A program made the position numbers and the translations under genes. DNA of 27,503 nucleotides from Russula earlei (Eukaryota; Basidiomycota; Agaricomycetes; Russulales; Russulaceae), in contig JAGFNK010000653.1 in NCBI GenBank assembly GCA_025769875.1, forward strand, positions 1 to 27,503. Direction: 5' to 3'. Within the stretch, counting starts at the first letter, position 1, and each line of letters starts with the position of its first letter. Below are positions 1 through 9,338 of the stretch, piece after piece. The notes beneath the pieces are model-generated. The model searched no databases and had not been told where the DNA came from. It saw nothing but the letters and a program-made list of their open reading frames with translations.

Positions 1-197
1 GTTGACAGTGCAAAGATGAGCATTGGGCACATTGACATATAGGCCACAATGACTTACATTGTACATGTACTTGAGCAAAAGGGAAGGTTGAGAGGGAAGT
101 GCAGATACAACAATGAAAAATGATGCAGCTATGACAATGAAAATTGACAGGAAATGACAGTGTGTCCATGCAAAGTTGATAAATTAGAGTTTGATGA
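1..197. other. Left flank, no gene recognised
   Basis: AT-rich sequence with no convincing reading frame, RNA gene or repeat. It precedes the GC-rich hairpin repeat and lies outside both the pogo transposon and the segmental duplication. Confidence 0.5.
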
Positions 198-379
198 TTA
201 CCCCCCAAAAAAGGTCAAAGCCATGGCTTGATGGCCCAGCTTTGGCTTTTCAGATCATAGGCCAGGCCAAAGCCATCACAAAGCTGTCACTTTGGCCTGG
301 CTCGGCCTGGCCTATTTCAGCCTGGCTTGGCCCAGCTCATAGCCTGAATCTGGGCTGGGCACAAACCTAGGGGGGGTAA
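198..379. repeat. GC-rich hairpin, MITE-like repeat
   Basis: The segment begins TTACCCCCC (198-206) and ends with its exact reverse complement GGGGGGTAA (371-379). Inside, the motif GGCCTGGC or its complement recurs many times. An arm at about 257-272 (ATAGGCCAGGCCAAAG) pairs with about 290-315, whose right half carries one extra copy of the motif. There is no coding potential. A small non-autonomous inverted-repeat element is a reasonable reading, but no target-site duplication was identified. The right end abuts the start of homology with duplication copy B, so the true boundary is unclear. Confidence 0.4.
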
Positions 380-412
380 GTGGGTGGTGGCGATTCACAA
401 GTGAAAGGGCTA
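371..412. repeat. Left tip of segmental duplication copy A
   Basis: These roughly 40 bases match 21092-21134 with only a few substitutions, including the shared core GGCGATTCACAAGTGAAAGG. They are the left end of duplication copy A. The pogo transposon (413-4566) now separates them from the rest of copy A, which resumes at 4567. The last two bases are the TA target dinucleotide. Confidence 0.8.
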
Positions 413-450
413 CTATCCCTGTGCCCATCTTCGGACAGCACCCATCTTCA
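413..450 (+). repeat. Left terminal inverted repeat of pogo element
   Basis: It starts CTATCCCTG and contains two copies of CCCATCTTC (424-432 and 441-449) separated by a CGGACA-containing spacer. The outer 20 bases match the right end at 19 of 20 positions. The inner part also matches if a gap of about five bases is allowed. The repeated CCCATCTTC words are candidate transposase-binding sites, which is inference. Confidence 0.85.
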
Positions 451-764
451 GACACCATCAATTTCTCATGTAGCTCTTACTCAACCACTACAATACTTTG
501 CATACAGTATAGAGTACCTTTTATCTACATACACAATAATTTTTTTTGATGAAAATTGTGTTGTGTTTCAAAATCTCAAAATGGCTGTTTGTCATGCTTG
601 CCAGCTGATGCCTTGTTGGAGCTCTTAGTCTGAGTTGGAGCTCTTAGTTGGTCATGAGTCACACACCACTCAATGGTCAATTAGGCCAAAAAGGGTAATT
701 AGCAGTAAATCTTATCACACACAATGGCTCTAGCACTCCAGAGGCCTAGTGCACACAGAATTTA

Positions 765-2865
765 GTGTATCACATCATGTCATGTCATTTTGTTGATTAC
801 CATGTGCCTGCTCAGAGAAAGAGGTCTGCATACCAACAAGACAATAAAACAAGGCATGAGGGCCAAATCCAAGAGATTATAGATGATCTCAGTGCTGGTA
901 GATATGTTTCATTCTATTTGGCCACCAGAGCATCAGGAGTGAGTAAATCTAAGATCTGCCCATTCTGCCTCATCAAACAAGTGCTGTAGATCACATTGTC
1001 AACCCTTACAGATTGGGCCAAAGGTTGCCATCAAACCCTGAGTGTTAGTGCTGCCAAAAGACAAAAGCTTGCTCCAGATCAGGAGAAAGTGCTTGCACAA
1101 TGGGCAGCTCAGCATGGTTCAATGGGGATTCCATTATCCAAAGCAGACATTCAGCACACAACTGTCATCTCTGGCAAGACAGTTGGGAAAACATGGCTCA
1201 GGAAGTTCTTGGCAAGACATCAAGATCTATCTCTAGCAAAGCCCTCAAAGCTTGACCCCAAACACACAAAGCACTTCAATCCTGTGGTCATAAATCATGC
1301 AGCTAGATAACCTCCATGCAGAGTTTGATGGGATTCCTCCCAAACACATCTGGAACATGGATGAGAAGGGTATCCAGATGGGTGGGGGTTGGAAGAGTAC
1401 TGGAAGGAAGTACTGCTTTCCAAGATTGCTGTGCACCAAACTCATCATGAAGAGTGATAACCTTGAGCTGGTAACTATCCTAGAATGTGTCTCAGCTGCT
1501 GGGGCAGTTGTTCCGCCATCATTCTGTCTACAATCAGGCTCTACCCCAGATCTGCACAATCTAAGCAATGAGGAATGGGGAAGGTGTGCACTCTGCATTG
1601 GATCTGCCTCTTGTGATTGCTGATTAGATAACCACTCAAGCCTCTATTTCTCAGATGCTGGATGGACCAATGCAGAGAACTATCAACAGTGGCTCCAGGA
1701 GGTCTGTATCCCCTTTGCAGCAGCATGCATCATGGATTGCACAAAGCAGATTGTCCTTGCTGTGGATGGACATAGCACACATGAACACATAGATGCTAAG
1801 CACATAATCTACAAGTTTCTTGATGATCAAGACATCAAGATCCACATTTGAGATCCACACACTGTACTTTCCATCAAAGACAACACATAGGACTCAGCCC
1901 CTTGATGTCCTTATCTTTGCCTCAGTTGATCATAAATGGCAGGAGATTTGCAGTGCAAGTGTGATCAAGGGCATCCAGATTGATCCCCATTCAGTGATAT
2001 CAATGTATATGAATGCTACACAGGAGGTATTCACTGAAAGGTTAATCAAGAGCACCTTCAAGAAGGCTGGTCTCTATCCAGTCAACCGTTCTGTCTTTGG
2101 TCCTGAGGATTTTGCACCAAGCCAAGCCTCATCTATGATCACACATCTCCCTGATTCATTTCCAACATATGTCCCATCATCAGATCCCATTGATCTGTCC
2201 GATGATGACTGGGTCCCATCACAATCTGATGCCAGTTCCAGATCTTCCAGCCCTGATCCCAGTCTTGATCTGGGTTCTGATCCTGATCCCAATGCAGATC
2301 AAGCGCATCTGGAATTCAATCAAACTGATGTTGCAGCCAAGCCATTGTCAGGATTTATGTGTGCCCTGGCAGATTTGGAATCCAAAGCAGTCAACAGGAC
2401 ACACTCCAAAATGGCACATCACAATCTTATTGCATCAAGACATCCACAGATCATCTTGCTTGAAGAGGTTCTTGCACTCTCCCCAGATGAACACTTATCA
2501 GAGCTGCGCTCTGTCCAGCAGCAGCTCCTTGCCACTCAGGATGCTCTGGGTCAGGCCCTTAGTGAAATTCTCTCAGCCAATGCCCATTGCACAAAGAGCT
2601 TGATATGGTCAAGGAACAACTCAAAAATAGTCAGAAATCAAAAGAGCATGGATCTAAAAAGATCAAAGCATGCTTTGTTACACCTAGGGACCTCCAATCT
2701 AAATTTGATCAAGAGGATGAGGAGCAGCTACAAAAGGAAAAGGCTGCCAAAGAGAAACAAGCCCAAAATGCAGAACATGAGCATCGTCTGGAATATCAAG
2801 CCCATCATAGAGTGTTCATTGGCTGGCTGTCATCCTACAAGAAGGATGACCTCCATGTGCTGTAG
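765..2865 (+). pseudogene. pogo-like DDE transposase, frameshifted
   Basis: Cut-and-paste transposase remnant of the surrounding element. In order: a short helix-turn-helix-like start; a CENP-B/Tc5-type DNA-binding segment at about 1060-1290 (LAPDQEKVLAQW, IPLSKADI, GKTWLRKFLARH); and a DDE_1 catalytic region. The three acidic positions are visible in NMDEKGIQ (about 1355-1380), VDGHSTHEH (about 1760-1790) and THRTQPLDV (about 1885-1910). A Ser/Asp/Pro-rich linker and a Lys/Glu-rich probable coiled coil follow (about 2590-2810). The gene is broken: TAG at 987-989, frame change near 1300, TGA at 1621-1623, further frame changes near 1850 and 2590. The start codon is uncertain. Family assignment is strong; activity is very unlikely. 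Confidence 0.85.
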
Positions 2866-4520
2866 TGAGTCTGAGGACGTGCATGTGAGATTGTAAGGCT
2901 GACCAGTCCAAGGTAAGAGAGAGGAGAGGGGGAGAGAGTAGAGCAAGTGGTCTGGGCAACTGGTGATGCTTCTTGTTTTTGCAGGCAGAGAGGAGTGGGT
3001 TGCAAAGAGGGGTCCTATTCTTTGTCTACTGGAACTCTGCAGCTAAGCAGTTTATATACAGGAGAGAAGGTACTAGAGATGAAAGGCATGAAAGAAAGAG
3101 AGGTATCAAAGGGAATCAAGATTGGGCAAGGTGGTTGAGGCCATGATGAAAGACTTGGGACACAAAAGCATCTAGTGTGCAGAGGTGTGGCATGCACGTG
3201 TGGTCAGTGGTGAGGGCTGGGTGATGCAATCAAGGTCTTGATGTCACACACAAGGTGGCTTGTGGTGTGCGGTTGGTGGACAGCCTGGAATGAGAGGGAG
3301 GTGGCAAGGGATGAAAGGGAGCTGAGGTGTCAGTCTCATGTCATGTTGTGTCACACTTTTGCATGTGATTCCATGGCCAGCCAGAATCTTCCTTACAGCA
3401 CTCGCAAAAGCTCTCAACATATCCAATAAGGGCACCAACTCAGAACTGTTATCTTGGATCTCAGATCACTTCAATATTTCCCCCGATCTTCAGATCAATT
3501 CAAGATATTCTGGACTATTTAACAGATTGACTTGCTCTCAGAAGGACAATGAAGTAATGCACCCTGAGGAGCAATCAAGAGTAGATGGCAATTAGATCTT
3601 ATCATCATTTCCAGATCAGAATCTCCATCCCTCTGCACATCTTCCAAACATGCTTGCATCTTCCAGTTCATATTGCACCCCATCCTCCTCTCACACCCAA
3701 CAACAATATTCCACAGATAATGCACCCTTATCTCTGTACCATCCCATACCTTATCCCAGCACTGAAGATCAGAACTTTTGATCTCGGTTATATTCCTTCT
3801 AGAACAATTTCTGACTGTATTTGATCACTTGTTCCTATGTATATACATTGGTGATCTAATTACTATTAGATCCTGTTGAAAATAGACGCAGTATGTGTGA
3901 TTAGATAGCAGCAGATGATAAGATCGCAGGCAGATCTATCAGACAATAGTTCAGTTTGGTTGACACAAAACTGATATAAATAATGTACCTATCAGACAAT
4001 AGCTACAACGCGTCCTCAGTACTGTGAGATAAGATATCATAGTGTAAATACTCACTTCAGTTTGGTTGACACAAAACTGAAGTGATCTACGTACTTTGTG
4101 GTGTTCTTAAGTACCTGAGACCGCCACTAGATGCAGTACAGTTAACTACCATCACAGATCACTAAGTAAGTCCGAGGATCAGTTGTAAGTAGCTACCGAT
4201 TGTCCTAAATCACTCTATCAGTGTAACTAACACGTGCTGCAGCGTATGAGCTGAGCCAGTGATGCCCGGTCCAGGTGATCCGACACGTCAACGCATCCGA
4301 GTTGTGATCACATCACAACACACCTGAGACTCTGGGCAGTGCAGATCTCAACAGATCCTTAGAATATGTGAGATCAGTTTATTGAGTGAGTCTTGAGTGT
4401 GCAGCGTCCAAATGCGCTTGCACGTATGCGCGTGAGAATGTTGTATTCAACTCCCGGTGCCGGTGAAAGCCGACAGCAACCTGGCGGGATTTGAAACTTT
4501 TGGGGTGACAGACGTGACTG
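2866..4520. other. Non-coding right part of pogo element
   Basis: There is a GA-rich stretch at about 2900-3140, then sequence with only short open frames that I do not recognise. The one clear internal structure is the pair of duplicated motifs at 3936-4080, listed separately. This part may contain older nested insertions, but no boundaries can be defined. Confidence 0.5.
3936..4080. repeat. Paired direct repeats with palindromic core
   Basis: A 14-base word, CTATCAGACAATAG, occurs at 3936-3949 and 3989-4002. A 25-base word occurs identically at 3950-3974 and 4056-4080. It begins TTCAGTTTGG and ends CAAAACTGA, and is itself a near-palindrome (TCAGTTT paired with AAACTGA around a short loop). 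The arrangement could be a footprint of a nested small element or a subterminal structure of the pogo transposon. No function can be assigned. Confidence 0.6.
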
Positions 4521-4566
4521 CCGAAGATGGGCGCTTGTCCGAGTCTGAAGATGGGCGCAGGGATAG
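4521..4566 (-). repeat. Right terminal inverted repeat of pogo element
   Basis: Read on the minus strand from 4566, this begins CTATCCCTGCGCCCATCTTC. A second GCCCATCTTC follows after a CGGACA-containing spacer, mirroring the left end. Its outer edge meets TG at 4567-4568, which aligns with TA in the empty site of copy B. Confidence 0.85.
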
Positions 4567-5833
4567 TGGTTGAGACTGGGAGATGTGGCGAACAACATAA
4601 TCGAGGCGTTGCGAGGAGAGGTTGGAGGCAACTGAATCGCTTTACAGTTTGACCTAACTTGGATTGATACCACCGCACTGACGCATCCCTCTGGCTCCCT
4701 TCATTCCCTTTCCTACCTCTCCCCCTCGACTCTACCCCTTCGTCATCGCCCCGCGGCTTCCTTTCATCAAAACTCCATGCGCCCCTCACACGTTCGACCT
4801 CGATCGTCACCTCTTCGCCGCCGGACGCGAGGGCTCGCAGCCCTCGCCAACTCGTGTCGCGCTCCTCGCCGCGTTGTCTCGGATCTAGGCTTTTACGTTT
4901 GGTTGGGTAAGTGAGCCCCGAGGGTCATGGGTACCATTTCTGTGACTCACTTTCGATTTCGTCCTTGTTTCGCTCGATCTCGACTTTCGTTCATCCGTTC
5001 CCTTTCACTCTTCATACCTGCCTCCAAACCGCGGTACACCATGTGAGAGAAACTGGTCACCGTAAGTCTCAGTTTTCAGCCAGGAGAACACCGCCCCATA
5101 TGTGGATGCTGGGGCAGAAGCAAGCGAGATCACTTCGATTGGCGAAGTATCGTCTCATGTATGTGGCCATGTGATAGCTAATGAGTCAATAATGCCGCTG
5201 CTATCCATAGTATTGCGCTCTGAGCTCCAACATTTCCTTAGCTCCCCCTGGCTGTTGGCGTGGCACTTGTCTGTCGCTGTCCAACTAGCAGCTGACAGTG
5301 TCGGTGGTAGCGTTGGCATCCTTCTCGTCCCCGGTCCTCGGTGAAAGGCGCCCATGTTTCAAGAGAACTGCCAGTGGAACATGGGATATGCATGCGACCG
5401 GTGAGTCGACTGGTTAATCTGTCAGAACTGTCTGTTAGAATTGAGCCTCTTCATGGTGTTTCTTTGGCCCTGGCTAGGCTGGTGCCATAGCCTTAGTACA
5501 ACTGTTGATTTGCCCCCGTAGGGTGCCTCGTCTCTGCGTCCTGGTGCTCGTGTAGTCAACTTTGGACGCTCGACCTCCCATTCTCTCACACTTCCCAAGT
5601 ATTGGATGCCCACCACGCGCAAGCTATTGCGCTGAGTGACAGGTCAAATTCATAACGGACCTAGGTACGAATGCAAGACGTCAGTGGTGCACACCAACAA
5701 TGTGTTTACAGTACGAAGAAAATGACTGAATGAACGAGTTTGTTGTCCAGGAAAACTCCCAACTTCAAGATCTGTGCCACAACCCGAGCTCAAGCATGTC
5801 CAAACTACATGCAGAACTCACATACCTCGCGCT
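4567..5833. other. Duplicated non-coding flank, no gene recognised
   Basis: This 1.27-kb stretch lies 3' of the CHAT gene and is shared with 21135-22487. Open frames on both strands are short, and their starts or ends are not conserved between the copies. For example, an upstream stop differs, and a 40-base indel breaks frames. I see no RNA gene or domain. It is conserved because it is part of the duplication. Confidence 0.6.
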
Positions 5834-7520
5834 TTAGGCGCCATAATGAACAAAGTTGACCCAACGCTCTGTACTCACCTTCTTCTTTCTTCGTAGTTCC
5901 TTCACAGCGTCCCGAAGTGCCTCTGCAGTTCTCTCATAATGCGGTATCCCTTCCCGCCTGTCCGAAAACACTGCCGCATAGAACTCCCTTGCAAGAGCAT
6001 ACCCGTCGACATCCGCCATCGCCCACATCGTCCCAACCACGCTCCTGAAGCCACAATATTGCACTGCCGCAGAAAGATGCAGCGCTTCGTCAGCGATGCT
6101 CTCCGTCGTCACCTCGGCCGTGTGACAAGCGGACAAGAATGCAAATTCTGCAGAAGGAAGCCGGGATCGCACGATGTTGAGTAGGGTGAGTCGCTCTCCT
6201 TGGTATAGCTTGAATGAAGCATCAAACGGCTTTCCTGGCTCGAGTATCCCATGACACGAAAAGTGGGCAAACCGGTGGTCCTGCAGGGCCTTTAGGACTG
6301 TAGCGGGCGTCGCTTTCTTGGAGATAAGAGCGGTCACCTTCGTGTCGAGACGTCGAATGTGAGATATCTCTTGCCGTGCCCCTGGCATAGATCCATCCGG
6401 CTGAGCAACGAGAAGTATCGATGGTGTCTCATGCGAACGTGAAATGGGTTTGTGAGATTCAATAAGTGTCGAGAGTGCTGGAGTGTATGATGGGATATAC
6501 AGGTCCGAGAAGTGTAGCTTAAACTGGTCTTCTGTTCGAATTGGACCCATCGCGTGCAGAGGAAGAGAGCAAAATACGGAGGTTGGGCACCACCAAATGC
6601 GTGATTGTTCGGGTACACCCAACTCTTGGAGCCTCTTGATCACTGGACGGCCAACAAGATCATAGAGGTTCTGAAGCACTGAACTCAAAGCATTCTCATA
6701 TTCCACCGAGTCCAGCCCCTCCCTTCGAGCAACAAATAGCCTGTCCCTCAACGCTTTCGCGCGGTCATAGAAGCTATGGCTTTTCGGAATGAGGGAAGGA
6801 GGGGAGTCATGAAGGAGAATGATGATGTCGGAACGCCAATGTCAATGATTGATGATGACGACTGGCCCATGTACAGCCGCAGAACGGAGGGTGCGAAATG
6901 GAGGCGCGGTCGTAAAGTGCTCATAACCTGGGATGTCTTGTATCTGCGAAATGAGCCCGTCGCGTTCTTCCAACAATCTGCGCTGGTTTGTGATGAGGTG
7001 GCCAAATGGGTCCATCGCATCGTCGCCCTCGGGTCTGCCGTCATTAGACCAGACATCCGGAGGGCCCGATTTCGTCAATGCCTCGAGGTCCCGATTGACG
7101 GCGGCAAATCTCTCTGCCAATGACGAGTCGACTGCGCCAACTTGGTCGACTGCGTTACGGAAGGCACGCATCTCGGACCAGAGCAGACCTCTCCCTCGTT
7201 CCAGGGTCTCGATCGCACGCTCGAGCTGACCCTTCTCGATCAAATATGAGGCATAGTCCAGCGGCAATTTCTCGTAATGATCGCGCATCGCGACAAGCCG
7301 GAAATGCTGTGTTTCGAGGGTAGGGGCAAAGGTGAGAGATTCCTGCATCAAGGAGAAGGCGTTCTCGTATGCGGTGGATGTGGACGGATGCCCGGAGACC
7401 CGTGCGGTTGACGCCCATACGCACGCGACCTCAAAGCGACCAGCTACGTCCGAATAGGTCTCGGTGACAGTGATTGGGATTAGCTGCATTATTTCATCGA
7501 GGTCCCTTTTATCACCAGTC
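4567..7520. repeat. Segmental duplication copy A, main part
   Basis: This matches 21135-24174 in the same orientation. From 5941 to 7520 the alignment is gap-free with a constant offset of 16,654 bases. By eye I count about 11 differences in the first 800 bases. The left third (to about 5640) has small indels, including about 40 bases present near 21597-21640 and missing here near 5020. The copy carries the 3' portion of a TPR-CHAT gene plus its downstream flank. Homology stops at 7520 because copy B ends at Copia-associated sequence, so the original duplication may have been longer. Confidence 0.95.
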
Positions 7521-8619
7521 AGCTCTAGTCGGGAATTCAAGGATGTGATAAGGTGTCGAAGGGTGAGATAACGCCCCCACTGGGCACCCGGCATTTTGAG
7601 CGGGGTGCGGCGCACGGTAATTGACGCATTGAGATGTTCAATATTACCAGTGCATCTGAACCAAAGCCGGAGGAGATTGCCCAATTTACTGGCGGCGATA
7701 TGTGCCACATGATCAGTTAGGGAATTGATGCAAGTAAGAGCCGGCAATATTTGATGGCCTCTTCAATATCTGCGACATATTGGATATGATCCATGGCGGT
7801 AAGGGCATTGCCATGCAGGACTCGATCTCCCGCAACCGTTGATTGAGATTTGACGGTCTTCGACGTGGCAAGGGATGAAGCCAGGTCAGAGAAGGAGGGC
7901 ATTTTCACGGGTTCTGGTATCCTCGAATGTATGTGTTTGGGGTCATTTGCAACACCGAAGATATCGAAACGACCTCGCTCGATCATGTCCGTCATCCGAG
8001 TCAAACGAAGATGCAGCGGATCTCCTACAGATAATTTGCGCAGAAAAAGTTGAGAGCGGGAAAGGACCGCCTCTATATCCTCCGGGTTGCTGTGAAGTGA
8101 AAATCGGGAAATCGCGAACATCAAAAGTGGACAAAAAGCACGAGGGATGTATGAGTCGGGACCATCTGCAGGGGACTGAGAAGAAACAGTTTTGTTCAAG
8201 ACGGCCGTTGCGTCGTCATAGTCACCAGTTGAATGGGTTAGATTGAAACGGATGAAGAGGGCATAAGAAAGCCCAAAGGAAACGCGGTGCGAATCCGGGA
8301 GGCGCACATCCGCATCCCGTAAGAATTCGATGACCTGATCTAAGGGTCGTTTCTCGAGTTGCGCCAGCCCGGAAACGGCTCCGGCGAACTCGGTAATGGC
8401 CACAGTTAGGCACGTATCCGAGTCATCACAGGCAAGCAACTCGCGGTAGAGGATTATCATCTCCTCAAGATTTACCGCCGAATCGACAGACTCCAACTTG
8501 ACAAGAACACCCAGGGCCTGGACAAGTAACGTCGTAACCATATTGCGTGCGACGCCGAACGGATCAAGGGTCAGGCCACGGAGGTAGCAAACGAAAGTGT
8601 TTGACGCAAGATTTGACAT
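5834..8619 (-). pseudogene. TPR-CHAT protease-like protein, copy A (broken)
   Basis: About 930 codons of a fungal TPR-repeat protein with a C-terminal CHAT (caspase-HetF-associated) domain, a predicted cysteine-protease fold. The first part (8619-7720, one frame) and middle part (about 7735-6845, another frame) are helical TPR-like, e.g. ADIEEAIKYCRLLLASIP and QLERAIETLERGRGLLW. The CHAT domain ends in WVNFVHYGA. The expected catalytic pair is present: His in HFSCHGI (codon 6251-6253) and Cys in FLSACHTAE (codon 6125-6127). Two breaks are visible: a frame change near 7717-7747 with no plausible intron, and TGA at 6842-6844 where copy B has a Cys codon, TGC. ATG 8619 is the first Met in frame that is not an alternative codon. 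Family members are often longer at the N terminus, so it may also be 5'-truncated. Confidence 0.82.
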
Positions 8620-8766
8620 CGCTGGTCTGCTCTGAAACGACGAAGCGCTGGAAAACTGCCACAGAGAATAAATGAGATTCAAGGCAGGGTCAGGTCTGAG
8701 GGAAAATGAATATCGCTTGGGTGAAGTGGAGGATCGATGTGTTCGAATGTCACGAATCCCTTGACG

Positions 8767-8813
8767 GCTGGCAGCGCTGTAACCGCCAACTTGGCGGTGA
8801 CAGCACTGCCAGC
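8767..8813. repeat. 47-bp near-perfect palindrome
   Basis: Arms 8767-8789 and 8791-8813 are reverse complements at 21 of 23 positions, around a single central C (core CCGCCAACTTGGCGG). It sits about 150 bases upstream of the CHAT copy A start, between that gene and the 3' end of the small secreted-protein gene. It could be a dimeric protein-binding operator or a cruciform-forming element. The function is unknown. Confidence 0.75.
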
Positions 8814-8822
8814 AGCTTGTGT

Positions 8823-8832
8823 CTATATAAAA
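8823..8832 (-). promoter_or_regulatory. TATA-like box, possible CHAT A promoter
   Basis: The minus strand reads TTTTATATAGAC here, about 205 bases upstream of the CHAT A ATG (8619), with the palindrome between them. The same bases read TATATAA on the plus strand, so the direction is not certain. Placement alone suggests a promoter for the CHAT gene. Confidence 0.35.
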
Positions 8833-8888
8833 GACTGAGGGAAAAAAACTAATTTGAATTATTCACACGTATGGTCCGGATTGTCAGT

Positions 8889-9204
8889 TCACCTGCCACA
8901 GTATCTATACAGGTCTTGTAACCGCCTGCCCATCTCTGCTCGTTTTTCGCGAAGACAATTGCGTTCAGCCTCGGACAAATTCGACCAGTCCTTGCCCCTT
9001 GGCCAAGACGCCTCGTATTGATCAATCCGTGCCTCCTGTTCGGCCACCAGCTCCTTTTCCCGAAAGGATAATTGTTCCCAGGTTCTGCAACATAATGTTA
9101 ACTTCAGGGGAGAAATTGAACTCGAAGAGGTCGGCATGCCTCCATATTGCGAGCGAAGGAACGAGGCCACCAGCAAGGCAAATCATGGTAAAAGCGGTGC
9201 GCAT
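8889..9204 (-). pseudogene. Small secreted protein gene, frameshifted
   Basis: On the minus strand, ATG 9204 opens MRTAFTMICLAGGLVPSLA, a good signal peptide, followed by IWRHADLFEFNFSPEVNIMLQ. At about 9085 the coding signal moves to another frame and continues TWEQLSFREKELVAEQEARI..., ending in DLYRYCGR and TGA (8889-8891). The two halves join sensibly if two bases were lost at the junction, and no intron with usable borders resolves it. The product would have been about 105 aa, secreted, with a charged Trp/Glu/Arg-rich helical body and one C-terminal Cys. I do not recognise a named family. A TATA box lies about 130 bases upstream. A sequencing error is the main alternative to a true break. 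Confidence 0.6.
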
Positions 9205-9331
9205 TGGTATGTATGCGTAGGATGTTTGAAATGAAAGTTGTCGGGGTAGACTGCAGGTAACCGGCACCCGTTAGTCGTGAGTGATGGTGAGTTGGAGCAC
9301 AGCTGGAGAGGATTGTAACTGCAGGGGCTAG

Positions 9332-9338
9332 CTTTATA
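9332..9338 (-). promoter_or_regulatory. TATA box of small secreted-protein gene
   Basis: The minus strand reads GTATAAAGC about 130 bases upstream of ATG 9204, a usual TATA-to-start distance for fungal genes with a short 5' leader. No other gene lies nearby to use it. Confidence 0.5.

Larger units (their letters stand above)
413..4566 (+). mobile_element. Tc1/mariner-pogo DNA transposon, degenerate
   Basis: A 4,154-bp element defined by inverted ends: CTATCCCTGTGCCCATCTTC at the left, and the same 20 bases with one mismatch, reverse-complemented, at the right. It is flanked by TA on the left (411-412) and TG on the right (4567-4568), consistent with a TA target duplication with one mutated base. 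The homologous site in duplication copy B (around 21133-21134) lacks the element and reads straight through, which fixes both boundaries. The left half holds a pogo-like DDE transposase (765-2865) with frameshifts and stops. The right 1.7 kb has no recognised gene. TA target choice and the CENP-B-type DNA-binding region fit the pogo group. The element is probably unable to move on its own. Confidence 0.88.

Noticed and set aside
4379..4810. 143-codon minus-strand frame spanning the right end of the pogo element and the duplication
   Set aside because: It crosses the transposon boundary defined by the empty site, so it cannot be an ancestral gene. The matching frame in copy B diverges completely after that boundary.
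6776..7323. Plus-strand frames opposite the CHAT genes, repeated at 23430-23977
   Set aside because: They appear in both copies only because the DNA is duplicated. The composition is that of antisense TPR-CHAT sequence, and no independent domain is visible.
7717..7747. An intron joining the two N-terminal frames of CHAT copy A
   Set aside because: No GT donor and AG acceptor in the overlap restore the frame without deleting conserved TPR sequence. A single-base frameshift is simpler.
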